From contig MNCI01035790.1 in the NCBI GenBank assembly GCA_015680685.1, positions 363,749 to 427,748 of the forward strand: a stretch of 64,000 nucleotides of DNA, given 5' to 3'. The translations under genes were made by a program, and so were the position numbers. The stretch is from Gnetum montanum. Its lineage: Eukaryota > Streptophyta > Gnetopsida > Gnetales > Gnetaceae. The notes beneath the pieces are model-generated. The model saw only the letters and a program-made list of their open reading frames with translations, did not search any database and had not been told where the DNA came from. Shown here piece by piece: positions 1 to 11,069 of this stretch (position 1 is the first letter of the stretch; every line of letters starts with the position of its first letter).

Positions 1-750
1 AATATCATTATGGTCATGGTAAGAACCTCTTATTACTTGGAATGGATGGATGGATGTTGTGGTCTCACTATATAAATAACCAGTCCCTCATGATCAATAA
101 CATAGAGAAAATTTCACCTTATTGGGACCACATCTTGCCTTATTCGATATGTTTTATTGAAATTAGGTACAAGTAAAATAAAAGCAAGGTATGAAAAACT
201 AGAAAAGATGATCAAGAATTAAAAAGATAAAAAGAATGAAAGATCATTGATGAATTAGAATATATTAAAAAATATAAAAACTTCAAGAAATGAAAAAGTA
301 TAAAAGAATGAGAAGATATCAAAGAGTGTGAAAATTGGTAAGAAATGGAAAAGGTATAACAAAAATCACAAACCACAAAAAGTAGACAATAATTAAAAAA
401 GTTAAAAAGCACTTATTAATTTCTAAGTTAGGATAAGGCATTTTCCCCACGACTGAACTCATAGGTGCATGTTCAAAAAGTATACCCTAAATCCTCTAGA
501 TCCTACACTCTAGGTTGCTCACTTGCCATCTTTAGTGATTTAGTTTCTCTATTATTGTGTAATGTAATCATAATGATAATTCAATTTTAACCATCTAAGT
601 CATTATTTCCTCTTTCTATTGGTGTATGATTATGGTTTAATAATTTCATTTATAAGTTCTTAGTTGGGATCATTTTATTAGGAGAGGAGTTAATAAGTGG
701 GTTAGACTATTCCATGCATGTTCTAGAGGATTTTAGGTTCTCATTTTGTG
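1..750 (-). other. 3' non-coding region of element B
   Basis: No coding frame is convincing. Read on the minus strand, 421-800 aligns with 15590-16030 of element C, including a shared block at 440-470 (GAGTTCAGTCGTGGGG versus GAGTTTAGTTGTGGGG) and the flanking protease-to-3'-region junction. Bases 1-420 are AT-rich and resemble the T-rich stretch that follows pol in the other elements. Small open frames here are treated as chance. Confidence 0.6.
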
Positions 751-751
751 A

Positions 752-1498
752 TCATTGGCTATCTTTTGGTATAGTGACACATGTGTTGCTGTGTCCACAC
801 ACTTGTCTTTCATATTTATTATGGGCTAGTATACTAATCATGTTGACATTCTCAAGTGTCAGCCCACAATTGGTAATGCATGAAATCTTTTTTGTATGTA
901 TGCCTCCATGCTTGTCTTCCTTAGAAATTTTGAGAGATAAGTCTCTCATGCTTAACTTAGCATCCATAGTGGGAAGCCATGCTCTCCCCATTGTGATAGA
1001 AAATTCCTTGTCATTATTCTTCATGTCAATCACCATAAAGTCTACTAGATAAGACTACCCATTGATAGTGATCATCACATCTTCTATCTATCCCAAATAA
1101 ATGGTGACAAATTGATATGTAAGCTCTAAATAGATGTTACACTTTTTTAAGGCCCATAGGTACCATGATCTTTATATTTTTAGAGATATCAAGTTTACTT
1201 TGGAACTTGAACGTAGTAGAGCCTTGCATGGTAGGTTTCCAACTACTTGTAAATTAATCAAAGGAACACCTAGATCCATTCTTTTCTTGAGTGTTCCTAC
1301 CTTGATCTAATCTAACACTATCTCTATTAGCATAATAATCTTCATGTTCATATTTGACCATGATAGAAGCTTGTTGTTTTTAAGAGGATCTTCCATAGAA
1401 GGATCTTGTTTCAATGAATTTCTAACTATATCATCCTTTTTTGGACTTGTCCTAAAGAAAGGACATTTCTTTGATTGGCCCTTAGCATTGCTGGTATA
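752..1498 (-). pseudogene. Element B gag C-terminus and aspartic protease remnant
   Basis: The minus-strand frame at 752-1036 contains FSITMGRAWLPTMDAKL followed by LSLKISKED, matching the protease distal region of A (IIMGMAWLRKVDACLG), E and F. Further upstream on the minus strand, near 1430-1450, the motif KKCPFFRT corresponds to KKRPFF(K/R)T at the gag-protease boundary of A and F. A continuous frame across 1307-1678 is an artefact because it runs over the boundary into the LTR of element A at 1504. The frame is broken and cannot encode an active protease. Confidence 0.7.
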
Positions 1499-1503
1499 AT
1501 CCT
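1499..1503. repeat. Left target-site duplication of element A (ATCCT)
   Basis: ATCCT lies directly before the TGATGG start of the A LTR and is repeated exactly at 8590-8594 after the CATCA end of the other LTR. A 5-bp duplication is the norm for Ty3/gypsy integrases. It fixes the ends of element A and shows that no recombination has separated them. Confidence 0.92.
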
Positions 1504-2351
1504 TGATGGTACGTGATATTGCATGGGCTGCGATATCGCGTCCAATGCGATATTGCATCCCCCGTGATATTGTGTCTTCCCCTGCGATATCGCGTACGTG
1601 ATATCGTAGTGCACCGTCAAATCTATAAATAAGAGGCAGCTCTCCCTTGTTTCTCATTCTAGGCCTAGAACATAGCAAAACTCTAGTAGTTTTACCTCTC
1701 CAAAGATAGAATAATTTTCATGTGCCCACAGTAGGAGCTCCAAAGTGAACAGATCTTTATTCAAGCAAATATTGTACCTGAACAAAAGTTTGTGTATGGA
1801 AATAAAGATGAACTTCTTGGATAAACCTTACAGTGTATGGACTAAGCTAAATAGGATTTTACTTATTGTTATTTATTTTTTATAATTTAAATGCTTTATT
1901 AGTTGATTAAATCTTTCTCAACCCTTCTCTCCTAGTTAAGTGCATTCAGTATGACTGCTTCGAGCATGGCGTTATGCTTGGTGATCCCAGCAATGACTAG
2001 TGTTTGGTAACCAAGGTTGCATTGGTTTAGGGTGTGAACGGTAAGTGGGAATGGATACTGATGCTAGGTTAATTAAGGCTTAGTTAGTTAGTTCAAGTTA
2101 GTTAATTAGTCTCTTCACTCTTCACCTCATTAGCACAGGAGATTAAACTGAAAAGACATAAAAATCACATACCTCAGACTTACTTAACCATACAACCGTG
2201 ACAAATACAAGTAAGTCTGGGAAGACAATGAACAATTAACCTTAAGTGTTCCATAAGGCATGTAGGCACTTAGTTTGCGGAGTTCGACCGGATTGCACGT
2301 GTAATGCTCGTATTTGTATGGTTGAGTGTAGGGGTATCTCGCCACTCATCA
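1504..2351 (+). repeat. 5' LTR of element A
   Basis: The 848-bp repeat starts TGATGG and ends CTCATCA. U3 holds several GATATC-centred palindromes at about 1515-1610, followed by a TATA box (CTATAAATA, 1623-1631). A polyadenylation signal AATAAA at 1801-1806 places the R region between. The U5 end abuts the primer binding site. It aligns along its length with 7722-8589. Confidence 0.93.
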
Positions 2352-2370
2352 TTGGCACTGTTGCCAGGGA
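2352..2370 (+). other. Primer binding site of element A (tRNA-Asp type)
   Basis: TTGGCACTGTTGCCAGGGA follows the LTR immediately. It matches the complement of a plant tRNA-Asp 3' end (TTGGCGCCGTTGCCGGGGA, from general knowledge) except at three transitions, each in a CpG context. This primer type is typical of Athila-like elements. Confidence 0.75.
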
Positions 2371-2496
2371 CTAAGTGTTTGTGCGCTAAGTAGAACATAG
2401 GAGATCATTCACATCATTGGGAGCTTAAACGAATCCTTAGGGTTAATCATACAAAAAATTATATAACAGTTAATCAACAAACCAAATTAAACTAAG

Positions 2497-4900
2497 ATGT
2501 CTTCTTCTCATAAGAGCACTTCACCACCTAAGGATTATACAAGAAATAGTCCGCAGTCTAAAAAACATAACCAAAATCCACCAATTCCTAAATAGTATCG
2601 GGTGGTATATACTCATCCTGATGAGTATCTGCCTGATTTTACTTTTATCCTCCATCAAGATGAACAACTGCGCTGGAGAGACTTGCAAGGTAACATAGTG
2701 TTACCTCCAGATCGAGCAGTCCCTAACATGCTTATTCGTGCTCTTGCACAGATAGGCATGACATAGCTATATATGGAATATGTTATAGGCGATTTTGACA
2801 CGAGGAATTATCATCGCACAGAAGCACAACGTCTAAGGGACTCAAGGTAGGAGAGCCACCATACATTGTTGAAGGGCAAAGGGGTCCTACACGTCCTAAG
2901 CGAAATTGGAGATGGTGAACCACTTATAATGGGTTCTCCATCAAATGATGTTCCCCCTCCTAACAATAGTGAGGAGGTGGGGTATCAAAACCTATGCTCC
3001 ATGATACAAAACCCTGGTTCTAATCCCTGTGAATGCCAACTAATCACTGAGGGAATGAAAACACATGACAAGGACAGGCACTCAGATCGTCATCACGATC
3101 GGGGCTGTAGCCATAGGAAAAAAGGTGAGAAACATCATCATGGCGATGGTTCTCCTTCTTCTTCCCCTTCATCACATCATTCACCCTCTCCTTCCTCATC
3201 TAGGTGCAATCATAAAGACCATAACAGTGAGGATAAGAATAAGCGAAATGAGAGACCTCGATGAGAGAGTCGAGAGAGAGGACGAGGGCAGTCTAGAGAG
3301 TGTAGGCATGAAAGAAGGGAAAGTAGGGAACAACGTAGGCATCATAGATGTCATGAAAGAGATGATCATGATGAACCCCTACTTGCCATCCAAAGTATGC
3401 TAGACATCACGGAGGCAGTGAGAATACTAAAAAGGCATCAAAAGATAGTCGGATCAAAAGACTTGACATGAACAACATCCCACGCTTCGAAGGGGGATAT
3501 AACACTAATCCAAAAAATAATTTACAAGAATTCCACGATGCCTGCACCTTGCAAAACATAGAAAAAAAGTGGCAGAAACTAAAGTTATTTCCTAGGACAC
3601 TCATAAAGGAAGCAGAGAGTTGGTACTGATCCTTAGAACCAGAAACCATTAGGAGATGGAGAACGATGTTAGAGTTGTTCAACGATAAATACCAAACGTA
3701 CTCTAGAGTGTCCAACTTGCGTAAGTAGATCCAAGGATGGAAGCAAGGTAATCATGAACCCTTGGATGCCGCCATGGGCTACTACTACGCATTGCTACAT
3801 CGTTGCCCGGGCCATGGTTACGCACAACGGGATCAACTCCGCCATATCGTAGATGGGCTAAGGTACGAAACTAGGAGAACCCTTGGGACTTATGCCTAAG
3901 GGAGATTATCAAAACTTAGATCCCATGAAATTCATCTATTTTTGGAGCAAGTAGCCAAAGAAGAAGGGGAGCTACGGAAAAGAGAAAGCGTGGAAGAATA
4001 TAACCATGATCCTTCCCTTCGGAAGAGGGGAGTGAGATTCTGCGATGAAGAGGATGAGTCACCACTCGAAGAGTTGGTGAATTGAAAAACCTTGCCGCTT
4101 CAGAAACTAACAATGGAAGTATTGGCTAAGGTAGATGAAATATGGAGCTCCTTAGATAATAAAATTGAAACTGTCCTGGAAATCATAGAGGAATCTAAGG
4201 AGGAACGAAGTAGTGATAAGGACAAGAAAAAGCGGAGAGATTCAGGCCATGCACGTGACAAGGGTAAGGGAAAAATGACTATCTTTGATGAGGTTGTGGA
4301 TTCGGACATAGACAATGATGGTGGATGTGAGATATGCCAATATGACCATCCTAAGGAATGTTTTCCAGTCATCTCACATCTACAAAAGTCTAGGGTGTAT
4401 GCACTCAACTCGAGACTTAACAAACGGCAGGCACCCCGAAGATTACCTTATCCTCAAGGTAACCCAAGGAAGTTCCACCAAGCGTTAACGTACTATCCAA
4501 GTGGAACTCTGCCACAACCTATCGGGCAACATCAGTAGTGGCAACATCCACAATCATGGGGGATGCCACCACCTAGACAAAAATACCCTTATTGGCAACC
4601 AGATCCTTATGGCTATTATGTGCAGCAGCCAATTTCTCCAAGTGACTTTATGGGTCACACAACTCCACAATGTCACTACCAAGTTTGGGAATATTTTAGA
4701 AGGACTCCTTCTCCTTCGGGAGACATTCCACATGCATACCATCCTTCGAATCCACCTACCACTCTCGCACCGTTAGTTCTAATACCACCCACTCCAACAA
4801 TGCAAGGGGAACTCCCCACTCAACCGCAGTAACGTAATGCTACGATAGCTGCAAACCTTCAACCCACTACTAGTTCTGACAAATGAAAGAAGAGAAGACC
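2497..4900 (+). pseudogene. Element A gag polyprotein remnant
   Basis: An ATG at 2497 begins a frame conserved in B, C, E, F and G (start MSSSHKS). The order is: an N-terminal block with VVYTHPDEYLPDFTFI; a hydrophilic Ser/His/Arg-rich linker (about 3060-3300); the capsid-like region, with FEGGYNTNP near 3490 and a Trp-Tyr pair near 3620; a charged segment; and the zinc knuckle at 4326-4361. Gag forms the particle and packages RNA. Many stops and frame changes (for example at 2595 and 3264) make it non-functional. The boundary with protease is approximate. Confidence 0.85.
4326..4361 (+). other. Short gag zinc knuckle, element A (CX2CX3HX3C)
   Basis: The encoded stretch CEICQYDHPKEC has spacing C-2-C-3-H-3-C, shorter than the usual retroviral CX2CX4HX4C knuckle. 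The same spacing occurs in B, E and F. Presumed role: nucleocapsid RNA binding. Confidence 0.75.
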
Positions 4901-5803
4901 TTTCTTCAAAACCAAAAGCCCAAACAAGCTCTTACAACCACAAGTGTTTGATTCTATGTACGCTCCTCCAACACATAATGCTTCAAAGCCCCCTTTAAAC
5001 CAATACCAAAGCTCAACGCATACAGTTATGTTAACACATATCGTAACTGACTAGATCAAGGTAGGCCACCTTCCCAGGAAACTATCTGACCCTTGAAGGC
5101 CCTTAATCTACCTCCAAGTTGCTGGGAACGAACCTCATAAGGCTCTTCTTGACTCAGGTTCCGAAGTCAACTTAATCTCATGAGAAATGTATCAAGTCTG
5201 GAACCTACCCCAACTCAAGAAGAGCAATATTCAATTAGAGCTGGCTGACCAGTCCATCACCATTTCCTTGGGATTGGTGGAGGACATTGTTACCATTTTG
5301 TGTGGTTGGTCATACCCAGCTGATTTCCTGGTGATAGAAGTTAACAGCAACGAAGGGGACTTCCCAATTATAATGGGAATGGCATGGCTGAGAAAAGTAG
5401 ATGCATGCCTAGGAATCCACGATCTTTCCTTGGAAATATCTATGGTAAACATTTATGGAAAGATCGAGAAGAAGAAAGTTCCATGCATCACATACAGTGA
5501 CTCATTAGGTGATGACATGGAGGAATGCTCAACATCTCCTACATGCAACCGGTGTGCCCTAGAAACTCTGAGACAAAGGTGCATGTATGTAGCAACCACA
5601 CAACGAGTGGACACCCCGTGGTTGATAGCTAATCAAAAGAGCAATCGACCAACATGCATGGAACGAAATGGGGGAACAACTCATGCCAACAATGAAGGCA
5701 TAGATACATTGGAGTATGAGCATCACCAACTTCCACCCCTTAATCTAAGAACATCAATTAGGAGAAGTTGGACACTTCTAAGAAATTTAAACAGGTGTTC
5801 ATT
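4901..5803 (+). pseudogene. Element A retropepsin-like protease remnant
   Basis: The catalytic DSG triplet is encoded at 5151-5159 in the context LLDSGSEVNLIS, followed by an in-frame TGA. A longer open segment (5187-5858) covers the rest of the domain, with GWSYPADFLVIEV and the distal block IIMGMAWLRKVDA. Reverse transcriptase should follow; instead homology to the pol start of F stops near 5803 and the sequence jumps to the post-integrase region. Retropepsins cleave Gag-Pol in the particle as dimers. This copy is inactive because of internal stops. Confidence 0.85.
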
Positions 5804-5970
5804 ATTTTGGATCTCTCCCTTTCCTTTCAGTCATGGGGGAGATGGTCACCTATGCTGATAATTCGGGGCCCTCAGTTCTTTTTTGTTTTTTTTTTACATA
5901 TTTTTGTTTTGCAAATTTCTTTAACTTTTCTTGTTTTTGTTTTACAACATCGTTCATACTTTTTCATTTC

Positions 5971-5992
5971 TTGTGTGTGTGTGTGTGTGTGA
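5971..5992. repeat. GT microsatellite
   Basis: About ten uninterrupted TG/GT units lie within the 3' non-coding region of element A. Confidence 0.95.
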
Positions 5993-7356
5993 ATTATCCA
6001 TTTTGTTAAGTTTGTCACCAATAAGTGTTCTTAATGATGGTATGAACTATTTTCCTATTGATTTCTAATGTTTGGTTTTTACCTTTAAGTTATGATGTTG
6101 ATACTAAGGTATGGTTCTTTTGATATGATAGGAAATGAGTCCACTTCATCCATACATCCACAAAATTCTATGGTCTCTCTCGGCTTGGAAATGTACAATC
6201 CCCTTCTAAATAAGAACTATAACGAATTGGTGACTTGGAATTTCTCAAACTAAGGAAGGACTCAAAGGATTGAAAAGGGTGTGACTTCAAGGGAACTTGA
6301 TGTATTTGTGTTGGCCATTCTCTTGGGTGCTTGGATATTTTCTTCTTGATTTTTCTTACCGTTTCGACATTACCCAATTATTAGGAAGCTGAGTTAATAA
6401 AAATAACAAAGACTTTGCATGGTGTGGTTCTCACTCATAAACATAAAAAAAAACAGTGAGAATTCAAAGCACACCCCTTAGACAAAATAATCATTTGGGC
6501 TACAGGCACTAGTTATGAAACTAAAATAAAAATGTTCCCTCTAACTAAGGCCCTTCTCGCTTCCCATTCTCTCCTCCTTGTTTTGTCGGAATGGTGGTGG
6601 CTCTTGGGTGAAGGCATTCTTGTTACTCCAAGGGGATGGATTGGCAGAGTGCATTACTGCGAAGTCACTAGATGTGGTTTGTTTGAGGCCAAACTTGGAA
6701 TGGGATCTACTAAGTCACATTAATCATTAACTACACAAGGGGCTGTACACCACCTTGTTCTTGGGATTCCATTCCATTCTCTTCTCCCCATCCTTCTCTC
6801 CATTGTTCACCTCATTGCCAATTGTATCATTAGTATATTTTGGTTGATGCATTGTTTTCTATTTTGGTAAACTCTTGTGGTTAAGACTTTAACTCTTATT
6901 CCAAATGACATTCCCAGAGCCTATAGACTCTTTGAATGTGGGTTTGTCAGGGCATTAAGTGCATGAGCCTGCTTTGGGGAGGACCCATTGACATTCCTAT
7001 TTGGTGCACCAGTTAAATTCTTTCCCTTAACATTTTTGCAATTAATTTTATTTTGTTCATTTCCATCTTGACATCCATTTCATCGACATTATAGTTGTCT
7101 CTTTTTCTCCATCTTTCTTGTTCTTTATTCTTTCTCCATTCTATCACTACTGGAGGTTCACTCTTAGTCATGGGGGTCCAGACCCAAATTTTTTCAATTT
7201 TCTCCTAACCCCTACACCTTCGATAATCACCACTGTTATATCTCTAGACCTATATCAGCCATATCACAACTCAGCCAATGGACCTTTCATCAAAGCAAGG
7301 TATCAATTGCATTATGATTCATTTACCCTTGCTAATATAAGACTGTGTTGTGTGTG

Positions 7357-7362
7357 CAGATG
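7357..7362 (+). promoter_or_regulatory. Splice-acceptor-like CAG fused to ATG, element A
   Basis: GTTGTGTGTGCAG|ATG matches the position and form of the CAG-ATG that opens the large third frame of elements E and G. In A only about 360 bp separate it from the LTR, so the frame has been lost while the putative acceptor remains. Confidence 0.5.
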
Positions 7363-7721
7363 ACAATCATATAACAACGGATTGGATTTGGAGGGAACAC
7401 TTGGAATAGAGCAATGCTGAAGCAGCTATGGAAGGAGCAAGATCGATGGCACACTTACAAATGGACAATGAAAGGCACAATCTTGGCGTTGGCAGCAGCA
7501 AAACTTCTCTCTCTCTCTCTCTTTCTCAGCTGCCAAATAAGGCCTGATGTCAAATGTATAAATTGTTCACTCTTGTTGTCATGAACGCTAGTTTTGTCTT
7601 TTCTTGTAATGATGATCCATTCACATGTCATCCCATTAGTTCCATTTTGAGTCAATAATCCCATATCGTCCCAATATTTTGTAAGGAACTTAAGATGAGT
7701 TTTTATTTAGTCATGGGGGTA

Positions 7722-8589
7722 TGATGGGATGCAATATCTCGTCGGACACGATATTACGATGAGATATCACATCTCCCGCGATATCGTGTATGCGATATCG
7801 CATCTTCCCCTGCAATATCAAGTATGCGATATCGCAGTGCACCGTCAAATTTATAAATAAGAGGCAGCTCTTCCTTGTTTCTCATTCTAGGCCTAGACTG
7901 TAGCGAAACTCTGGTAGTTTTACCTCTCTAGAGATAGAATAATTTCCATGTGCCCACAGTAGGAGCTCCAAAGTGAACAGATCTTTATTCGAGCAAATAT
8001 TGTACCTGAACACAAGTTTGTGTACGGAAATAAAGATGAACTTCTTGGATAAACCTTGCAGTGCATGGACTAAGCTAAATAGGCTAAATAGGATTTTACT
8101 TATTATTATTTATTATTTATCATTTAAATTCTTTATTAGTTGATTAAATCTTTCTCAACCCTTCTCTCCTAGTTAAGTGCATTCAGTATGACCGCTTCGA
8201 GCATGTGCATTAGGCTTGGTGACCCCAGCAATGACTAGCGTTTGGTAACCAAGGTTGCATTGGTTCAGGGTGTGAACGGTAAGTGGAAACGAATACTAAT
8301 GCTAGGTTAATTAAGGCTTAGTTAGTTAGTTCAAGTTAGTTAATTAGTCTCTTCACTCTTCACCTCATTAGCATAGGAGATTAAATTAAAAAGACATAAA
8401 AATCACATACCTTAGACTTACTTAACCATACAACCGTGACAAATATAAGTAAGTCTAGGAAGACAATGAACGATTAACCTTAAGTGTTCCATAAGGCGTG
8501 TAGGCACTTAGTCTACAGAGTTCGACCAGATCGCATGTGTAATGCTCGTATTCGTATGGTTGAGTGTAGGGGTACCTCACTACTCATCA
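7722..8589 (+). repeat. 3' LTR of element A
   Basis: An 868-bp repeat aligning with 1504-2351. It begins TGATGGGATG directly after the polypurine-like tract and ends CTCATCA. GATATC palindromes (7735-7845), a TATA-like TTATAAATA (7851-7859) and AATAAA (8029-8034) are conserved in position. A short tandem duplication makes it longer than its partner. Confidence 0.93.
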
Positions 8590-8594
8590 ATCCT
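8590..8594. repeat. Right target-site duplication of element A (ATCCT)
   Basis: An exact copy of 1499-1503. Element B sequence resumes here on the minus strand. Confidence 0.92.
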
Positions 8595-10945
8595 CAATCT
8601 CTATTTTCATCATCCTTATAGCTTTCCTCTTTTGAGCTTGTGATGGTAGTTCCCCTTGCATAGTAGGTGGTGGTATTAATAATTAGGAGTCTAAGTTGAT
8701 GAACTAGCTACTTGTGGATGTATGTATGGATTAGAGTCTATCATTGGAATTGTAAGTCTATGGTATTCAGGTGGATAATATTATGGAGCTTGAATGGTTG
8801 CATTTCTTAGAGAGATTGGATATTTCACATAGTATCCATATGGGTTTGGTTGCTGATATGGACATTGTTGGCATGGTGGTGGCATAGCGAATGATTAGGA
8901 TTATTGTCACTACTAATGATATTACTCCTATGGTTGTGGGTAGGCTCCTCTAGGATAGTATGTGGGTTAGAAGGCTTACCTATAGTTGCCTTGAGGGTAA
9001 GATAACCATTTGGGCATATGTTTCTTGATGAAGTTACTATTAAGTGCATATACCCCCATTTCTTGTAAGTATGCCATTACAGGACAACATCCTTTGGGAT
9101 GTTTGTATTGGCATACAATACATCCTTCCTCATCTTTGGAGCTTATTTCTAAACATTCAATTACTAAAGCCACTTTTCCCTTTTGTCTAAAATCTCTTTT
9201 CTACCTCTTGTCCTTGTCTTTACTAAAGTCTTGCTTAATTTGTTCCTCCACAATCTTTAAAACTATTGCAAACTTCTCATCAACTAAATTTCACATCTTC
9301 TCTACCTTAGCTGCTATGTTAGTAACAAATATCTGAATGGGTAGATCTTTTTGTGAATCATTTGGTCCAAGGTCTCTTCTTCTTGTGGGTTACAAACTCT
9401 TGCATCCCTTTTTTGGACGGATGGATCTCTATCATATTCTTTTGCTAATTCTCTTTTTCTTAATTTGTCCTCTTCCTTGACCACTTGATCAATTAACCTT
9501 TGTATCTGATGGGTAGACATTTTGAATAATCGACCTTGGGCATAAACCCTAAGGGTCTTCCTAGTCTTGTTTTGAAGTCCATCAACAATGTGCCTTAGTT
9601 GCTCCTCTTGACAAGATCCATGGCCTAAACACCTATGTAACAATGAATAGTATCAGTACATTACTGCATCAAGGGATTCATGTGTCCCTTGTTTCCATCC
9701 TTGGATCTATTTTTGTAGATTTGACACCCAATAATAAGTTTAATATTTGTCATTGAAAAGCTCTAACATGATACTTGATCTCCTAATTGATTCTGGTTCA
9801 ATTGATTTGTACCAGCTTTTACCTTCTTTCACAAGTGTCCTTGGAAACTTAAATTTTTATAATCATTTTCTATATTTTGTAGGGCATAAGCATCATGAAA
9901 TTCTTGAAGGTGATGTTCAGGATCAACATTGTAACCACCCTCAAATCTAGGCATGTCTAACTACATGATGCAGTTGTCCATGACATGCCTAGTTGGTATA
10001 TAGATAAATTCTTGGATATTGATCATACTGTGGGTTGAAAATAGGGGTTCATCATCATGATTGTGTTTGTGAGCTCTATTGTAGTGGTGGCTCCTTTGAT
10101 GCTGATACCTTACTTGAGCTCTTCGGTCCCTATGCCTTCTTAATTCATGGTCTTCATCTTCCTCATCATAGTATCTCAAGCGATGGTCATAATGATCATG
10201 AATTCTTTGTTCTTCCCTGTCATTATCCCAGTACCTTTGTCTCCTCCTATCAAAGTCCACTGACAATCATGAGGCTGAAGATGAGGCTGTAGGAGAATGA
10301 TGCTAACTTGTCCTCCCTCAATGACTCTAGGATTCTTCCTTGTGAGATTCAGCAAAAACTCTTGGCCTTGAGTTTTTCCTACACTTGGAGTTTGTTGCCT
10401 CCCTTCTAAGTGTCTCTACTAGGACAAAATTTCATTGAACATTGATAGGTTCTTCAAGTTGGATGATAGAAATTTGAGAAGAATCCTCATGATTTTGGTG
10501 GAGGTTTTTTTGCAATAAAGCCATCACCATCAAGTTCTTCTAGGACAACTAGAGCATTAACCTACTTTCCCTTCTTATGTGCATGATTAATTTTCATGAT
10601 AGAATCTCTCTTCATTTATGCCTTTGTGGGTTGGTAGGATCTTATCATGTGTTTGATTACATGGTACTCTTCTTGTACATGGTTCAAGTTCATCCCCCTC
10701 AAGGTAGTGTGAAGCATGCTAAGTACAGAATGTTCTAGAGGTAGGACTATGTTGTCCTATATGTCTATCCACCTCATTTTTTAACCTTGATGAAAGATGA
10801 AAGTAAAGTCTAGATAGTAAGGATCAGTGTGAGTGTATGTGATTTTGTTTTGCATATGCATCCCCTAGTCTTCTTCATCACTAGTTCTATTATTTCTTCT
10901 TTGTAGTTCTTTGGAAGGTGGTGATTTGTCTTTAAGTGAAGCCAT
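8595..10945 (-). pseudogene. Element B gag remnant
   Basis: The start codon is at 10943-10945 on the minus strand (MASLKDKSPP). Next come a block rich in Arg, Asp and His (about 9961-10266), a helical segment near 9314-9643 containing GYAQGRLF-like sequence and SVQKRDARV, and the zinc knuckle at 9087-9122. The N-terminus resembles that of element G more than that of A. The frame is broken by stops and shifts throughout, and the 3' part continues across the A insertion at 1498. Confidence 0.8.
9087..9122 (-). other. Short gag zinc knuckle, element B
   Basis: The minus-strand codons give CIVCQYKHPKGC, with the same CX2CX3HX3C spacing as A, E and F. All four ligand residues are intact although the surrounding gag has decayed. 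Confidence 0.75.
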
Positions 10946-11069
10946 GTTGAAACTATGACACTTGTTAAGTGTGTGTGTTTTCAAATTTATTTAAGGATTA
11001 TAAGTTTTAGCTTTGAATTCCTGATACAATGAACTTTGTGAAAATCAATTACTTAGCATACATTGACTA

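Larger units (their letters stand above)
5804..7721 (+). other. 3' non-coding region of element A, with conserved blocks and polypurine tract
   Basis: No credible gene. It contains a T-rich stretch after pol, a GT microsatellite, a block shared with C, E and F (about 6413-6560), a second shared block (about 6910-7020), an acceptor-like CAG plus ATG at 7357-7362, and a CT run at 7506-7522. Just before the LTR is the polypurine-like GGGGGTA (to 7721) preceded by ATGAGTTTTTATTTAGTCATG, similar to the same position in F. Confidence 0.75.
1504..8589 (+). mobile_element. Element A: complete but RT-less Athila-like retrotransposon nested in B
   Basis: Two LTRs (1504-2351, 7722-8589) flank a primer site, gag, protease and about 1.9 kb of 3' non-coding DNA. 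An exact 5-bp target duplication surrounds it. Against element F, roughly 2.9 kb from the start of RT to the end of integrase is missing: the frame equivalent to 35520 in F jumps near 5800 to sequence equivalent to about 38395. The two LTRs differ at many positions, mostly C/T and G/A, plus a short tandem duplication (GCTAAATAG) in the right LTR near 8080, so the insertion is old. It could only have moved using proteins from another copy, unless the deletion followed insertion. Confidence 0.92.

Noticed and set aside
1515-1610. GATATC palindrome array considered as a CRISPR-like or satellite array
   Set aside because: Units are short, irregularly spaced and confined to LTR U3 regions next to a TATA box; this is eukaryotic promoter sequence.
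1307-1678. Minus-strand frame of 123 codons
   Set aside because: It crosses the left boundary of element A at 1504; one half is B gag-protease and the other is antisense LTR.
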